Of a DNA stretch of 64,000 bases, positions 41,146 through 52,784 are shown piece after piece. This DNA comes from Meghimatium bilineatum. Its lineage: Eukaryota > Mollusca > Gastropoda > Stylommatophora > Philomycidae. The DNA is taken from assembly GCA_034231615.1 (NCBI GenBank), contig CM067312.1:6497747-6561746 (forward strand), given 5' to 3'. The position numbers and the translations under genes were made by a program. The notes under the pieces are model-generated. The model searched no databases and had not been told where the DNA came from. It saw nothing but the letters and a program-made list of their open reading frames with translations. Numbering within the stretch: position 1 is the stretch's first letter; the number at the start of each line of letters is the position of its first letter.

Positions 41146-41297
41146 GAAATATTTATTCTAGACTTGTGAATCCCACACGAGAATGTAGGTACAATAGTAT
41201 TGGGACGCTCTAGAACATTCTTTACTGTTTTAAAATTACACACAATATCCACTGTATCGATCGACACCATAGATCCTCATGCTGGTTTCGTTTATCA

Positions 41298-41726
41298 TGA
41301 GACCCACGTGAAGTGATCTCTGTAAGTTGTGCCATATCTCTCAAAGCCGGTCTCTTTGTTTCGGAGCTTCGATGGCAACCTGGACAGAAGTGAATGTACG
41401 TCCGTAGAAGACACTGATTGCCTTTTGGGAGAGAAATCGGGCGAGTGTGAAGTCGGCGTCCAAGGTGACAAATTCGAAACTGGAGATGATGGTGTCGATC
41501 GGACATGCCTATGGTTTTGCTGACTGCCTGGTGGAGAACTGAACGACTCCCTATATGTTGATGTCGGCGTAGATGCTTCTTCTGTTTCGTTAGTTAAAGG
41601 TATGATGTAACAGTGCATTGGTGAACGTCGCTGATTTTCTATTCTTAGATTTCCGGATGAATGACGTCTGCGAACTTCTCGACCCTCACTGCCATCAATT
41701 TCCAGACTTAATCCACGTCCTTTTTT
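41298..41726 (-). CDS. Candidate terminal exon of an unrecognised Ser/Pro-rich protein
   Basis: An open frame of 143 codons runs from just after an in-frame TGA (41729) to a TGA at 41295. The only ATG is at 41618, which would give 107 residues; otherwise the exon must begin at an upstream acceptor I could not fix. The peptide looks genuinely coding: REVRRRHSSGNLRIENQ, then a Ser/Pro/Thr-rich stretch, then a compact end NKETGFERYGTTYRDHFTW. AATAAA on the minus strand (41152-41157) lies about 140 nt beyond the stop. I do not recognise the family. The final aromatic motif is faintly like those of ciliary microtubule-associated proteins, but I would not name it on that basis. The sequence here is free of the window's common repeats. 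Confidence 0.45.
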
Positions 41727-41846
41727 TCAGCCCATGAGCTTCGGCTTTCGTTTACAGGTGAATCATGCACTAAATTGCCACATCTGGCGCAAAATGGACG
41801 TGACTGACGTCTAAATTCGTAAAAGCATATCTCATATCCTCCCAAT

Positions 41847-41987
41847 ATGGATAGCTCTTTGAATGTCATGAAGAGACTCATACGTTTCTATGAAGGTAGT
41901 TATGATGTAATGACAGAAGAACGAAGAAATCATTTGTACGAATTAGCACAGAACGTGGAACATTTATTATTTTTTAGTGATAATTAA
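41847..41987 (+). CDS. Candidate small ORF (46 aa), possibly a first exon
   Basis: ATG to TAA, beginning MDSSLNVMKRLIRFYEGSYD and ending VEHLLFFSDN, with a helical, charged pattern (MTEERRNHLYELAQNVEHLL). It is divergent from the minus-strand candidate exon, about 120 bp away. A GTGATA donor at 41977 would leave one base of a codon, which fits the phase of an acceptor at about 42403 and the open frame that follows, giving about 102 residues. The donor is weak, so this is a hypothesis only. No homolog is recognised. Confidence 0.25.
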   Translation: MDSSLNVMKRLIRFYEGSYDVMTEERRNHLYELAQNVEHLLFFSDN

Positions 41988-42403
41988 AGTACATATGTAC
42001 TTTCACAAAAAAAGTGAAACTATAAAGTTTCAAGTGATTCGTCTTAATGTACTTTTTATGCTATACTTATGAAGTTCAAGATGAAGTCAATTTCAGGTAA
42101 CGTAATAAACGAAAACTAGATATAACCAACAATTATTTTTTTAATATGAGTTCTACTTATTCTTTATTTACATTTTTTAATGAAAGAGAATTATAAATAT
42201 TTTAAATCAAATTATAGCCAATTCTTGTATGAAGTTTAATGCATAATCTACATATATAATGGTAGTCAAGTAATCGGGAGGGTCATTTCCCGTAGCTTTG
42301 CTGGAAATAATTATTACTTCCCCTGCCATTATTTTATGCGTGGTGTTCATAGACTGCGATGTGGTGACTGATCTACCAAAAACGCGATCTCCGCAATTGT
42401 TTA

Positions 42404-42606
42404 TATCAGTAAAAATCATATATAACCATATTGAACTATCGTCCTCCTCCGAAGACAGGTGTGTCGAACCATTGACTCAAATAAGACGGCGATTCAGCAA
42501 CACATTTCTATTCTCTGGACGAAATTCTGCTGAAAATTTAGGCATATCAGTTATCAGTCGGCCTTATCTGAATTCTAGGCTACAAGATATTTGGACACAA
42601 TTGTAA
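42404..42606 (+). CDS. Candidate terminal exon, function unknown
   Basis: An open frame follows a plausible acceptor (tgtttatatcag|TAAAAA) and ends in TAA at 42604-42606. The polar end contains SSSSEDRCVEPLTQIRRRF and SRPYLNSRLQDIWTQL, which has the balance of a real protein tail. A 70-codon minus-strand frame overlaps the upstream part (42207-42419), so coding strand is uncertain. No family is recognised. Confidence 0.25.
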
Positions 42607-42839
42607 AATAGTGCTACATAATTTTAAAAATATTATAGGTAGATAGCCCTTAAAAATTACAATTCAGCGATACTTCAATCAAGTCTGTACGTCCATCCTT
42701 AAAAGAAAGTTATGATTTTTTTTTTTTAAATTTGAATTCATTTGGCATCAAAATAATTTAGGCGACATGAAACGTTAAACTCGTGGCCACAAAATAGAGC
42801 CGAGTTAATAATTTCTGAATTATCTTAGTTATTTTTAAT

Positions 42840-43120
42840 AATACAAAATACAAACTAAACATTTGTTTATGTTCACGAAGACAAGGCGCATCTATTTATC
42901 CCATTTATGTAATTTTCAAATGCGTGCAGAACTTATTAGGCATAATATTCATAATGGCGCTCAGTTAGAATGCTTTAATCCAGCCTAAAATGTATTCCTT
43001 TTAAATATAATAAAATACTACAAAAACTATATATTTTTATGTCCGTGAAGACCATACATATTTGTTTATCATGTTGCTGTAATTTTCAGATGTATGCAGA
43101 ACTAATGAATATTCAAATTA
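42840..43120 (-). repeat. Dimer of a ~170-bp repeat
   Basis: Two units share TTATGTTCACGAAGAC-like, GTAATTTTCA, ATGCAGAACT and GAATATTCA blocks. The period is 170 bp (42871 and 43041). The reverse complement matches the dimer at 31985-32330. Confidence 0.7.
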
Positions 43121-43236
43121 GTGGCTTCTCCATACATTAAACATATAATAGTTATATAAATACCGGTAACTTAAAAATTTTTTCAATTAATTTGTCATGC
43201 ACCGTTATAAAATGTGATGAGTTTCTCGCAGGCTAG

Positions 43237-43355
43237 TTAGATCGTGGCAGTCAGATGGAAGAGAACATACAGTTTGTTAGATCGTGGCAGTCAGATGGAA
43301 GAGAACATACAGTTTGTTAGATCGTGGCAGTCAGATGGAAAAGAACATACAGTCT
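43237..43355. repeat. 40-bp tandem triplicate
   Basis: Three copies of TTAGATCGTGGCAGTCAGAT plus GGAAGAGAACATACAGTTTG, just upstream of the LINE X insertion. Confidence 0.97.
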
Positions 43356-43430
43356 GCCTTCTGAGTTCTATTTGTATCTCCTGAACTGTGGTCTCAAATA
43401 ATCAGCATGAGTGTCAATACTCTTTGCTCC

Positions 43431-44951
43431 AGGGCAAATAGACAGGGCAGAAATCGAGAAGAGTGCGTCGTGGAACTACAGAAGGAGCTGGACAGACTGA
43501 CAAATTGGTGTCGAGATACGGGAGCAGTGGTTAATCCGTCTAAGGCATTCGTGACGTGGTTTTCCTTGAACAATCACATGGTAAAGACACCCATGCCACA
43601 AGTTTCGTTGTCCGGGAAAAGTTTAGAAAGAACTAGCACAATGAGATATCTGGGTGTGTTTTTTGACAGAAGCCTGAGTTTCAGGGAACATGTTGACCAC
43701 ATTATCATAAGGGCAGGCAAAGGCTTAGCAGCAATGAAGGTTATGGCTGCTGCGCAGTGTGAGCAAAGATTGTTATTTCTTTTGTACCAGGGTTTGGTTG
43801 TGGCTGTGGTGGAATATGCACTGGCAATTCTGACTCTTAGCCAAACTCAGATCAAAAGACTGGATAGAGTCCAGAATGCAGCAATGCGTATCATTCTGGG
43901 ATGTACAAGAGACACATCGACAAGAGCTATGCGATACCTACTTGACTGCCCAACAGCTGAGCATAGATTACAGTATTGCCGTGCACGGGCGTACCTTCAA
44001 ATACATGCAGATAAGGAACATCCGTTGCATTCCGAAATACAGAAAGTTAAAGGCAGCAGACTCAAGAGAGGAAGGTCGTGGATGGGACGTGCTGAGGATG
44101 TAATACAAAGCGTGTGCAGATTACAGGATGTGGCAGCTGGTGCGGAATGGATAGGTCTACCCACAGATTTCGAAACTTGTTTGAGAGTAGTAATATCACT
44201 TAGCAGGGAATGCAGAGAATGGTGTCCCACAGCTGTGGAGAAAGAAGTGCAGGCTTTAATCAGTGAGAATACCAAAGAGGGGGATGTGATTATATACACT
44301 GATGGATCTGTAATTAGGCATGTTCGCAGTGCTTGGGCCTTTACAGCTCAGTGCGCAGGTAAAACGATCAAGGAGGAAAGTGGTGCCTTTGCGCTCACTA
44401 CGAGTAGTATGACCATGGAGACTATGGCGGTGACCAAGGCATTTGAGTGGCTACGCACACAGAAAGTAACGCAGGTCTGCATCTTTAGTGACTCTATGAG
44501 TATGATTAAGAAGGTACAAGTGGGTCTCGTTCGCGAACAGTGGATTGAGGCCTTGAGAAATGCGAGCTTGAAAGCGATTACATTTAATTTCGTGCCGGGA
44601 CATGTGGGCGTTCGAGGCAATGAAAGATCGGATCAACTGGCATCGTGTGCGATTGTGGCAAAGGGCGATGGGGCAATGGATCGCGCTGACGTTTTGAACT
44701 CCTTAAGAGATATAACACGCGAGACTAATGTGGATGATGATTCCTTTTCAATGGCTAGGATTAAAGATCAGGGATTGAGATGTGATGTTGCTAGAGGTGA
44801 ACATTTTGGAGGGCGCAGAAGAATGATGGTCAACCAGCATAGGACCGGTACTGTCAGCAGAAGTGTGATGGCGGATACACTCAAGGAGAGATCGGAGCAA
44901 CTATGGATGTGTCCAGTTTGCAGTGATGATGATCCGACGACTAACTAACTA
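43431..44951 (+). mobile_element. LINE family X, 5'-truncated with intact RNase H ORF and TSD
   Basis: A single open frame (43407-44948; its first eight residues come from flanking DNA). It starts after the LINE catalytic core with WCRDTGAVVNPSKAFVTWF, then MRYLGVFFDRSLSFREHVD and LDRVQNAAMRIILGCTRDTS. The RNase H domain has IIYTDGSV (Asp), METMAVTKAFEWL (Glu), CIFSDSMSMI (Asp) and PGHVGVRGNERSDQLA (Asp), and a Cys tail WMCPVCSDDD. The 3' end is a short CTAA repeat. The 12-bp target duplication ACTCTTTGCTCC is at 43419-43430 and 44952-44963. The open frame suggests a recent insertion. Confidence 0.95.
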
Positions 44952-44952
44952 A

Positions 44953-45000
44953 CTCTTTGCTCCCATTTCGGGACCAAGGAACCCACAAATATCGAAGTAG
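44953..45000 (-). mobile_element. S1 repeat piece used as LINE target
   Basis: CTCTTTGCTCCCATTTCGGG and ACCAAGGAACCCACA resemble the S1 5' end, and the LINE inserted within it. Confidence 0.6.
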
Positions 45001-45484
45001 TTTGTTTCCAGGATGCAGGGAGGAGAGATGCTTTGAAGATCTTTGTTGTCTGCCAGTCCTGAGATTGTAAGAGAGCAATGTATATCCCCCCCCCCACCAT
45101 GTGTTAGTGTGTTCCTTTCGTGCCGCAAGCGACACATAGGGTAGAGGTTTTGGTTCTCCATATGATGCGGTTCGCTGCCTGCAGCTTTAGTTCCTGAATG
45201 GTCTTACATCCTATTAATTCCCCTTCTTTAAGAATGACGTTTTTAAGGTTTGAACACTGTTTATATCCGAAAATATTAAAACGATCCTCCATCACATAAA
45301 GAATCAGTAAACCTCTGTTTCAAGAATAATGGGGGTTTTACGATTGTGCTTATTAGGACACAGATCAACCGACCATAGCAAGTACGAAGAACACAACTAC
45401 TTCCTTCTCCCATGTGTACCCACCTGAAATTATAAAGTTTGAATATTAGTATTATTAGAGTAAATTGTTTTTGTTTGCGTTCGC

Positions 45485-45850
45485 CCCATTGTAACCAGCA
45501 CGGATATCCGTGCGATTTCCGCCGGTAGCGTGATTACGTCGTGCCACCGTTATGCACCTTGTATGCCTAGCACATCCAATTTCAGCATGCCATGACAATT
45601 CGGGTGAGCTACCCTAGCCTGTGACAGCCTCTATATCTGTCCTCAGGCATGCGTGTATGTGGCGATTCTTCGCCCAGATGATTTTTGCTCTTGTCTGTCT
45701 TGCACGAGGTGTTCCACTGTCTATGAACTTGCCTCGCGTAATTGGACGTATTGTGCCTGTGCCCATAGGGTACTGAACCGTTTCTAATCCGTGAGCCTGG
45801 TTCCTTAAGGGGAAGAACTCATCGGAAGAGTTGGACCATAATCAAGCGCC
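45485..45850 (+). mobile_element. R2 repeat, partial
   Basis: The plus strand matches the start of the complete copy at 25170-26388: CATTGTAACCAGCACGGATA, TTTCCGCCGGTAGCGTG, TAGCCTGTGACAGCC and TTGCACGAGGTGTTCCACTG. Confidence 0.88.
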
Positions 45851-45859
45851 GTAGCATTC

Positions 45860-46480
45860 GTTTGTATAATATTATTTGCGTTAGCACACAAATAATATGT
45901 TCAGTTTTTCGTGTAATATTCCTGCCTATATTGCATGTATGGCGCGAGGAGAGTGATAGCCTAGTTGATTGTGAACCTGCTTGCTATCGCCGAACACAAT
46001 CCGGAAACAATTGTGTCATCACATCACACCGGACACAAAAAACCGAGTTGTGATTTTTCACTTCACACGACCACTCCTCCAGTCGACTCAGCTGTAAAGG
46101 AGTACCTGACGCATAAGTTAGGAGAGGTAAAGACATCAAGGAAGGGAACTGACCATCCTACCTAATAGTTGCTAAGGCTTAGTACATAAAGAGTTTTCTT
46201 GATCCCCGATAGCAGACGCCATGGGACCTACCTTTACCTTGACTTTTATATGACATGTTGAGCGTGACTATGTTGTTGGAATAATAACAATTGATGCATA
46301 TCCTTTATAGTATATTACTATTCAAATATTGCTGAAGTTTTAGATGGCACTAATACATCCACTTGCATGGCCAGTCAAATCTAAACGACGACTTTCGAAC
46401 CTTGAGCGAATTCGACAGTTTGGTTCACTAACGACTCGGCTGACTGTGAATGCATTTTGATACTAGCATACAGCAAAATT
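45860..46480. other. Unassigned sequence
   Basis: Two short plus frames (45862-46053, 45965-46165) lack recognisable domains. Confidence 0.45.
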
Positions 46481-46489
46481 GATATATTT

Positions 46490-46615
46490 GTGATTTTCAG
46501 ACCAGTACATTCGATTTCGGCGTGAGTCGAGTGGATTCCCAAGCCTCCAAGAGCCTTCCAATATATTGCCAGGACACAAGTGTTTATCAATTCTTTGACA
46601 TGACGGTATAACACC
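46490..46615 (+). mobile_element. R2-like fragment, diverged
   Basis: ACATTCGATTTCGGCGTGAG and GTGGATTCCCAAGCC parallel the R2 blocks CACATCCAATTTCAGCATG and GTGAGCTACCCTAGCC. Confidence 0.45.
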
Positions 46616-46932
46616 TACCTTGTCCTTGAACTCTACATACTAGTATGTCCCTGGATTACAGATTTCAAGGTGGAAAAAAATACGCAGAGGTGGACTTGTG
46701 TCAGTTACATCTATCTCATAAAAGGTGTTACATAGTTAGGGAATTGTTCTCCTGTACTTAAAGGGCCCATTACCCTCTGTGCCCACGGATACGAAACCTT
46801 TTATCTTCTGAGAGTTTGGTAACAATATAGAAAATTCCAGGCAGACAGTAGAATTTAACTAGGGTTTCATCCACTGACAACATGAACACTGTTTTCAACT
46901 TGGGGCTCTGTACGCATTTTTCTATGGTTTCT

Positions 46933-47095
46933 TAGCATTTACACACCACATACTTCTACTAGAAGATAACTGGACACATTTACACACCACATACTTCTAC
47001 TAGAAGATAACTGGACACATTTACACACCACATACTTCTAGAAGATAACTAGACACATTTACACACCACATACTTCTAGAAGATAACTATACACT
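46933..47095. repeat. 41-bp tandem repeat
   Basis: Four copies of TTTACACACCACATACTTCT plus AGAAGATAACTGGACACA, with small deletions. Confidence 0.95.
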
Positions 47096-47099
47096 TTTC

Positions 47100-47550
47100 T
47101 CAGCCATTACACTGTTTTTGTTATGGCTTCCCATCCCTATGCTTAACGGAAAGTGTTGAAGCTATCAACTAGCTTCCACCTGGAGACAGACAATAGACCC
47201 AATCTATATCACTAAAGACAAAAAACATAGACCCAAAAAAAACTTGTGACATTACAACACAAAAATATTAACATAGTATTTTTAATGTTCAAGATATTCA
47301 AATAGTAGTCATGCCATACAAATTATTCAGCAAAATCAAATCTAGTATTGTCACAGCATCAGGTTAAAATAGACATCATAAAATATATTCAATGGCAATA
47401 TGTCCTAATATTACCGCAGAGACTCCTACCTACAGTGGAATACTCTACAACAATAAGGCATAACATACATCTTCCAACATTAACAATTTGATTACATCTA
47501 CCTCCTCCCATTAATATTAACTGAAGAGGACCTGTGATTTTATCCGATAG
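47100..47550. other. Unassigned AT-rich sequence
   Basis: No feature supported. Confidence 0.5.
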
Positions 47551-47554
47551 GCTA

Positions 47555-48010
47555 GGGGCTGTCAAGAATTACCTGCTCACAGCTAAAGGGATTATTCTAT
47601 CATTATTCATTAATGATACTTTATGAGTGTCCTAGTTTGTTATGTTTTTTGATACAATATTTCTGTCCGCATTGTATTTATGTTCTTGATATAGTCCATT
47701 TAGCCGAAACAAAGCTGCCCGTTTGTATTAATGTTTTTATTTGATTTATTTTCTCGTAACTTATCACTATTTATCCTTAATCGTAGACTGAATGAATATG
47801 AGATTTGCTATACCTCACATTTGTCATTTTCATTAGTTTAGGATACAAATTCTATGTAGTCTCCTGCTATACTCATGTTTTGCACTTGTTTGTCTTTATC
47901 TTGATAAAAACCTATTGGTTGAAATGTCCCATCTTGTATTTTCTTTACATAAAACCTAAAATTGCTGTTATTTAACCCTTATTTATTTTCGTTATCTTTT
48001 TTCTTATATA
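47555..48010 (+). mobile_element. Penelope-type leader fragments, two copies
   Basis: T-rich sequence with two leader motifs, CTTGATATAGTCCATTTAGC (47685) and CTTGATAAAAACCTATTGGT (47900), each followed by GAAA. The left edge carries CTGCTCACAGCTAAAGGGAT, a motif also found beside two LINE Y copies. No coding sequence remains. Confidence 0.5.
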
Positions 48011-48629
48011 TCCTTAATCATAATACTGTCCATTTCTTGTGCTGTGATCTCACCTTCCTGTCATATACTGTCTGGTTTGTTGGTGATTAGTTCATTTTAA
48101 CACACCTTACACTTTCATTGAATGATCTGAGTTCACTCATCATTACAAATTTCTACATTATAATTTGTAGCCATATGGACTAAACACATTACATTCGTAT
48201 GCGTGATACACTTGTTACCTCATTTTTTATAAATGACATTTAAAACAAATTTTCTTCTATACATTTGCTTTTGAATTAAATCTTACCTCACTACAGAAAG
48301 GATTCTCTTTAATATAAAGCAGGAGCAATACAGACATGGAATGAGAATGGACAGAGATGGCATATTTCTAAGAAAATGATATGCATGTCTGCAATATATT
48401 TTAAAAACAAGAGTTTAAGAAGAGGCCAGGAGACAGAAAGTTAAACTTTGTAGATACTAACATAATAAGGAATAGTAAATCAATCAAGTATCTGGCCTTC
48501 ATAAGGTCACAAATGAGTTATCTCCAGCACCAAATTTCCTCTCCAAGTTTTCCCATGTGATGCCAGTCACAGAGCTTTGCCTTGTAGAAATAATCAAGAA
48601 CAGCACTACAAATGTGGGCATATATGGTG

Positions 48630-48965
48630 ACAGAGATGCAAGACAGTAACAAAAGGTCAAGCATCTGTGACTGGTTAGATTTAAGTATGGTGACCAACGG
48701 TTAGGTACGAGAGCCAGTTCTCTTGTACTGCTGGCCGACTAAAGTATTGATATGGTAACAGACGTTCAATGGAGGTGGTAAAAACAATGAATTTATTAGT
48801 TACTAATGTCAAGGTCAGATATTTCGGGTCATTGGCGCAAGTTAAATGATGACATAACATATTTCCGATCTTTGGACTACATCCTGCCAGTAGTTATGTG
48901 GAACCATTGTTTTCCTATAAGAGAGATCCGGTGGGAGCTTGAGAATGATCACAAAAAAAGTGCTA
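48630..48965 (+). mobile_element. S1b repeat
   Basis: Same subfamily as 27820-28110, ending GGGAGCTTGAGAATGATCAC. Confidence 0.8.
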
Positions 48966-49247
48966 CAAGGAATAGTAATAATAATTAAAGCCTATCCTGT
49001 CCAACAAAAGAAATACTTTTAGAATATTGTTGAATTATAAGGTCTCACTAATTCCTCCAATCACGTCTTCAGTATAATGCGGATGATCGGCTTTCGAAAC
49101 ACAAGAAAGTTCAACTGAGCTATGTTAGTAAGCACTCTAACTACCACTGAATCTATAGTGATACATATATCATGCATTAATATATGGTTTGAAATAATAA
49201 TTTTTGTGGGCAACATTTTTTCAGAATGTAGTCTTCTGTATGGATGT

Positions 49248-49352
49248 TCTAAACTCCTCATGATTGTGGATGAGTTAAACTCCTCATGATTGTGGATGAG
49301 TTAAACTCCTCATGATTGTGCATGTTCTAAACTCCTCATGATTGTGGATGAG
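49248..49352. repeat. 26-bp tandem repeat
   Basis: Four copies of AACTCCTCATGATTGTGGAT plus GAGTTA. Confidence 0.95.
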
Positions 49353-49379
49353 CTAATCGCATGTTTAAACAATCTGAGA

Positions 49380-49620
49380 TTCTTATCCAGCGTTGTCTTG
49401 GACTGCCCTTACTCTTGTTACCAGCAACTATACCCTCCACTATGAACGTTTCCATTCTGTATGTCTCTATATAAGGCCCCAAAACCCCAGCTTTCTTGTA
49501 TTAATACTGTTTAGGAGGAAATCATCTTTCATAGTTAATATTCTTATCGCTTCTTTGTTCATATTTTTTTGCTGTCCATGGTATTCTCAGAATCACCTGT
49601 AGCACCTCAGTTTGATGGCA
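49380..49620 (-). mobile_element. LINE fragment
   Basis: Diverged relative of the relic at 27000-27365 (CCATGGTATTCTCAGAATC, CTGTAGCACCTCA). Confidence 0.5.
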
Positions 49621-49869
49621 GAAATTTGGAGGACAGAAATGATGTCTTTGAGAAAGGAAATATATAAGAATGAGAAAGGCACAGAGGTTCTAGAAAAAAT
49701 GGTACACATTAGCTACTGCAGTTAAACTATATGCCATACAGGGAGAAAAGTATATTTTACAGAGAGCTTAGAGCAGAACACATCAATATTTCGAACAAAA
49801 GTTCATGTTTTACCACATGACAAACACAGAAAAGGGCACCAATATCTTTTTTCATATTTACCATACTTG

Positions 49870-50080
49870 TTTCTCTATTTATGTTAGGTTATAGAAGACT
49901 TGCAGGGAACAGTTGAGGGTGGGAGAAGAAGAAGGGATCTGAGAAAAATTTGGAATGATAATATTAAAGACTGGACATGATTAAAATTTCCCACACTCAA
50001 AGAACTGATAACAGAGAGGCATGGCAAAATTTTGGTGTTGATGTTTTCACGGTGACACCCCTATGGCACTGAAGTGTTAT
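49870..50080 (+). mobile_element. LINE C-terminal fragment
   Basis: The plus strand holds a GTVEGGRRRRDL-like basic tail and ends GTTGATGTTTTCACGGTGAC, parallel to the LINE at 56390-57080. Confidence 0.65.
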
Positions 50081-50479
50081 GTGTTTGATGATGGTACAAG
50101 ACAACATAATTTCATGTATTCTGCTGCTAAATTAGTGCTCTTTTCTTTGTTTGCTCATCCTTAGCTTGATGCACACCTTTTGGTGGTCAAAACAATAATT
50201 TGTTCTGTCGTAGTTCTGTCATATACAGACATTGAATATTTTGGCCATATCAAATGACAAGACAGTCTAGAAAATACCATAATGGAGGGGATGATGCCAG
50301 GGTAGGCCATGAAATAGAGGTAGGCAATGAAAAAGAGGTAGGCATTGAAAAAAAGGTTGGCCATGAAGAAGATGGACACAGATGCAAAATATCAGAGACC
50401 ACCTAAACATGACACTCACATAAACATAGATTGGTTCAAGATCTGCAGGAGTTTCAAAAGGCTTTCTTGATTGCTACAT

Positions 50480-50700
50480 ATTCAAGATTGACAACACTGC
50501 AATTTGCACATGTGGATAGGAATGCAGGTACTAAGAAATTATGAGGCAAATACACTGGCACACAGAGACAGCTGTGGAAGAAAAATTCTATGGAACTCTG
50601 TATGAATTACAAAACACAGTCAGGTTTACAGAAGAGACAAAACTTCAGGTATAAGCACATTCCAGACGCAAGAAAGAAGAAATATGACTGGTACATTCTG
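50480..50700 (+). mobile_element. LINE family Y-like 3' fragment
   Basis: Encodes KFYGTLYELQNTV-like sequence, matching [15 protein letters not shown] of the LINE at 14.0 kb, and ends in a GAAAGAAGAA tail. Confidence 0.8.
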
Positions 50701-50849
50701 TACACAATGTGCTACCTGATAATGATACAGAAAAAATGGGAATGGATAACGAAAGAAGGAGATTATTATTCCGAGTATCCATTAAAAATGATCTATGTTC
50801 TGTAAAAGAACTTGTCACTTGAATAATGTCTGTAATATTTCGTTACACT

Positions 50850-50936
50850 GTATAATGGCTGATACACTCAGGGAGAGATCGGAGCAACTATGGACGTGTT
50901 CGATTTGCAGTGATGATCCGACGACTAACTAACTAA
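50850..50936 (+). mobile_element. LINE family X, severely 5'-truncated copy
   Basis: About 85 bp matching 44870-44951: ATACACTCAGGGAGAGATCG, GCAGTGATGATCCGACGACT, then the CTAA tail. Dead-on-arrival insertion. Confidence 0.92.
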
Positions 50937-51629
50937 TATTTCATGTCTGCTCACTCTTTATGGAAAATGTAATTTTTGTGGGAAACACCATTCCTCTCGT
51001 ACATATTTCCATATCTCACCATTACCATCGAACAAGTAATTAATTACACAAGGAATATCAGTAATATTCATGAAGCCTATATAAAGAACATAACTAACAT
51101 TTATAATTCCAGTGAGATAAAAGACATCTATAGCAACAGAATAATATGCTAATAAACAACTAATTACAGAAGACTTGAATAAGTTTTGTCACATTTCTTT
51201 AATATTGTTAGCAAAGGAGAGCAATATGAAGAGAATATGATCAAATCTATTATTGTAAACCTGTAGATAGGGGGTGGGGGGGGGGGTGTTGGGGATTCAA
51301 ACCAACATCCCCACACCCCCATATTATATGCATTTAGACCACATCACTAGACTATTTTTTCTTATTTAAAATTAAACCATGTCAGTGGCCTTTTTTAGCA
51401 ACTGACAAGTCAAATCGCTAGACAGTAGCTAACACAGAGTGAAATCTCACCAGTAAATAAATCTGATGCGTAACTACAACTTATTTCTTTTTTCCTACTT
51501 TTATATGAAAACTATGCCTGCAGTTTATCACCAAATTTATAACATCACAAACAATAATTTTCATCAAAATAGTTCCGTCCTCAGATTTAAGTTTCACTTC
51601 CACATCAAACATTGACTGCAATCAGCGTG

Positions 51630-51770
51630 TTCATTCTCAAACTCCCACTGAGTCTCTCTTGTAGCATGCTGATCCTACTAGATTTCAAGCAGGACTTCAG
51701 TCCAAAGAAAATAAATGCATTGTCAGTTTTATTTGAGCAAACTGCACAGCACATCTGACTTCAGCAGCGA
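51630..51770 (-). mobile_element. S1b repeat fragment
   Basis: Begins GTTCATTCTCAAACTCCCAC and continues to GCACATCTGACTTCAGCAG. Confidence 0.7.
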
Positions 51771-51779
51771 TGGTTGCAA

Positions 51780-52740
51780 TAAATTTCTTAATATTTGCTT
51801 CTATTATTAAAATATCACTAACTGTCCACCAATCATTTTTCAGTTCAATTTTTACCTCTTGTCACTTGTTTGTAACTGCACGCACTAATCATATGATTTT
51901 ATTTAAGTGTTAAGTCTTTGTACATTTAATATACAATACATCTGTTGAAATAATTTATTCTTATCTAATTTCTCCAAGAATTCTTTTTTTTTCCTAATGT
52001 AAGGAAACTTATTTCAAGAAAGTATGCCATGGATTCATTTTAAAATAAATTTGTCAAAATAGAACTGTTGTTTTTCTCTCTAAAATTTATAAAACACCCT
52101 TGGTAAATGGGAGATAAGTATTAGCAATGGGAGATAAGTATTGATAAAGGTAGAAATAAGTATGTGATGGACTGTTTCAGTTTACATAACATGCTAGACA
52201 ACAGAACATCTGATCTGTGATTCTCACCGTTAAAATGATTCAAACTCATAAGTTATACAATTCAACCAAATCTAGCAAGCATCTTAACAAAACAACATAA
52301 GTTGACAACATCATGGATGGGTTGAAAGTAAAAGTAGCTATAATGAATCAACAAGAGCACACATCAAGATGGAAAACATGTCGCAACACTTCTTCAGCTA
52401 TTTCTTCTGTTTTTTGGATAATCTAAGAAAACTGTTAAGGATAAACTCAAATAAAATGGGAGCAAATTAAAGGAAACAATAATAAGAAAGGTTAATATTT
52501 TAAAAATATAAAACGTAAGAAGCAAAATAAAACTATTCCGTAAAAGAATAGATGAGACAACTGGTTAAAACCAAAGCAACTAAAGGTACCCAAAAGATGC
52601 TATGCATCCTTAAGCCAACTAAAAGTGCTAACAGCAGATAACTTACACAACTGCTCAAGCAATGATTATGAAGTCCGTTAACTCTGACAGCCCAGGTATC
52701 CATGCTGAGGACATCAAATTTAATTCTGGTAGAAGCATTT
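51780..52740. other. Unassigned AT-rich sequence
   Basis: No feature supported apart from a short GGGAGATAAGTATT duplication near 52110. Confidence 0.5.
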
Positions 52741-52784
52741 CCACCTTCAACTTCTCTTAATATGTCAAGTGTTGGATATTAGGA

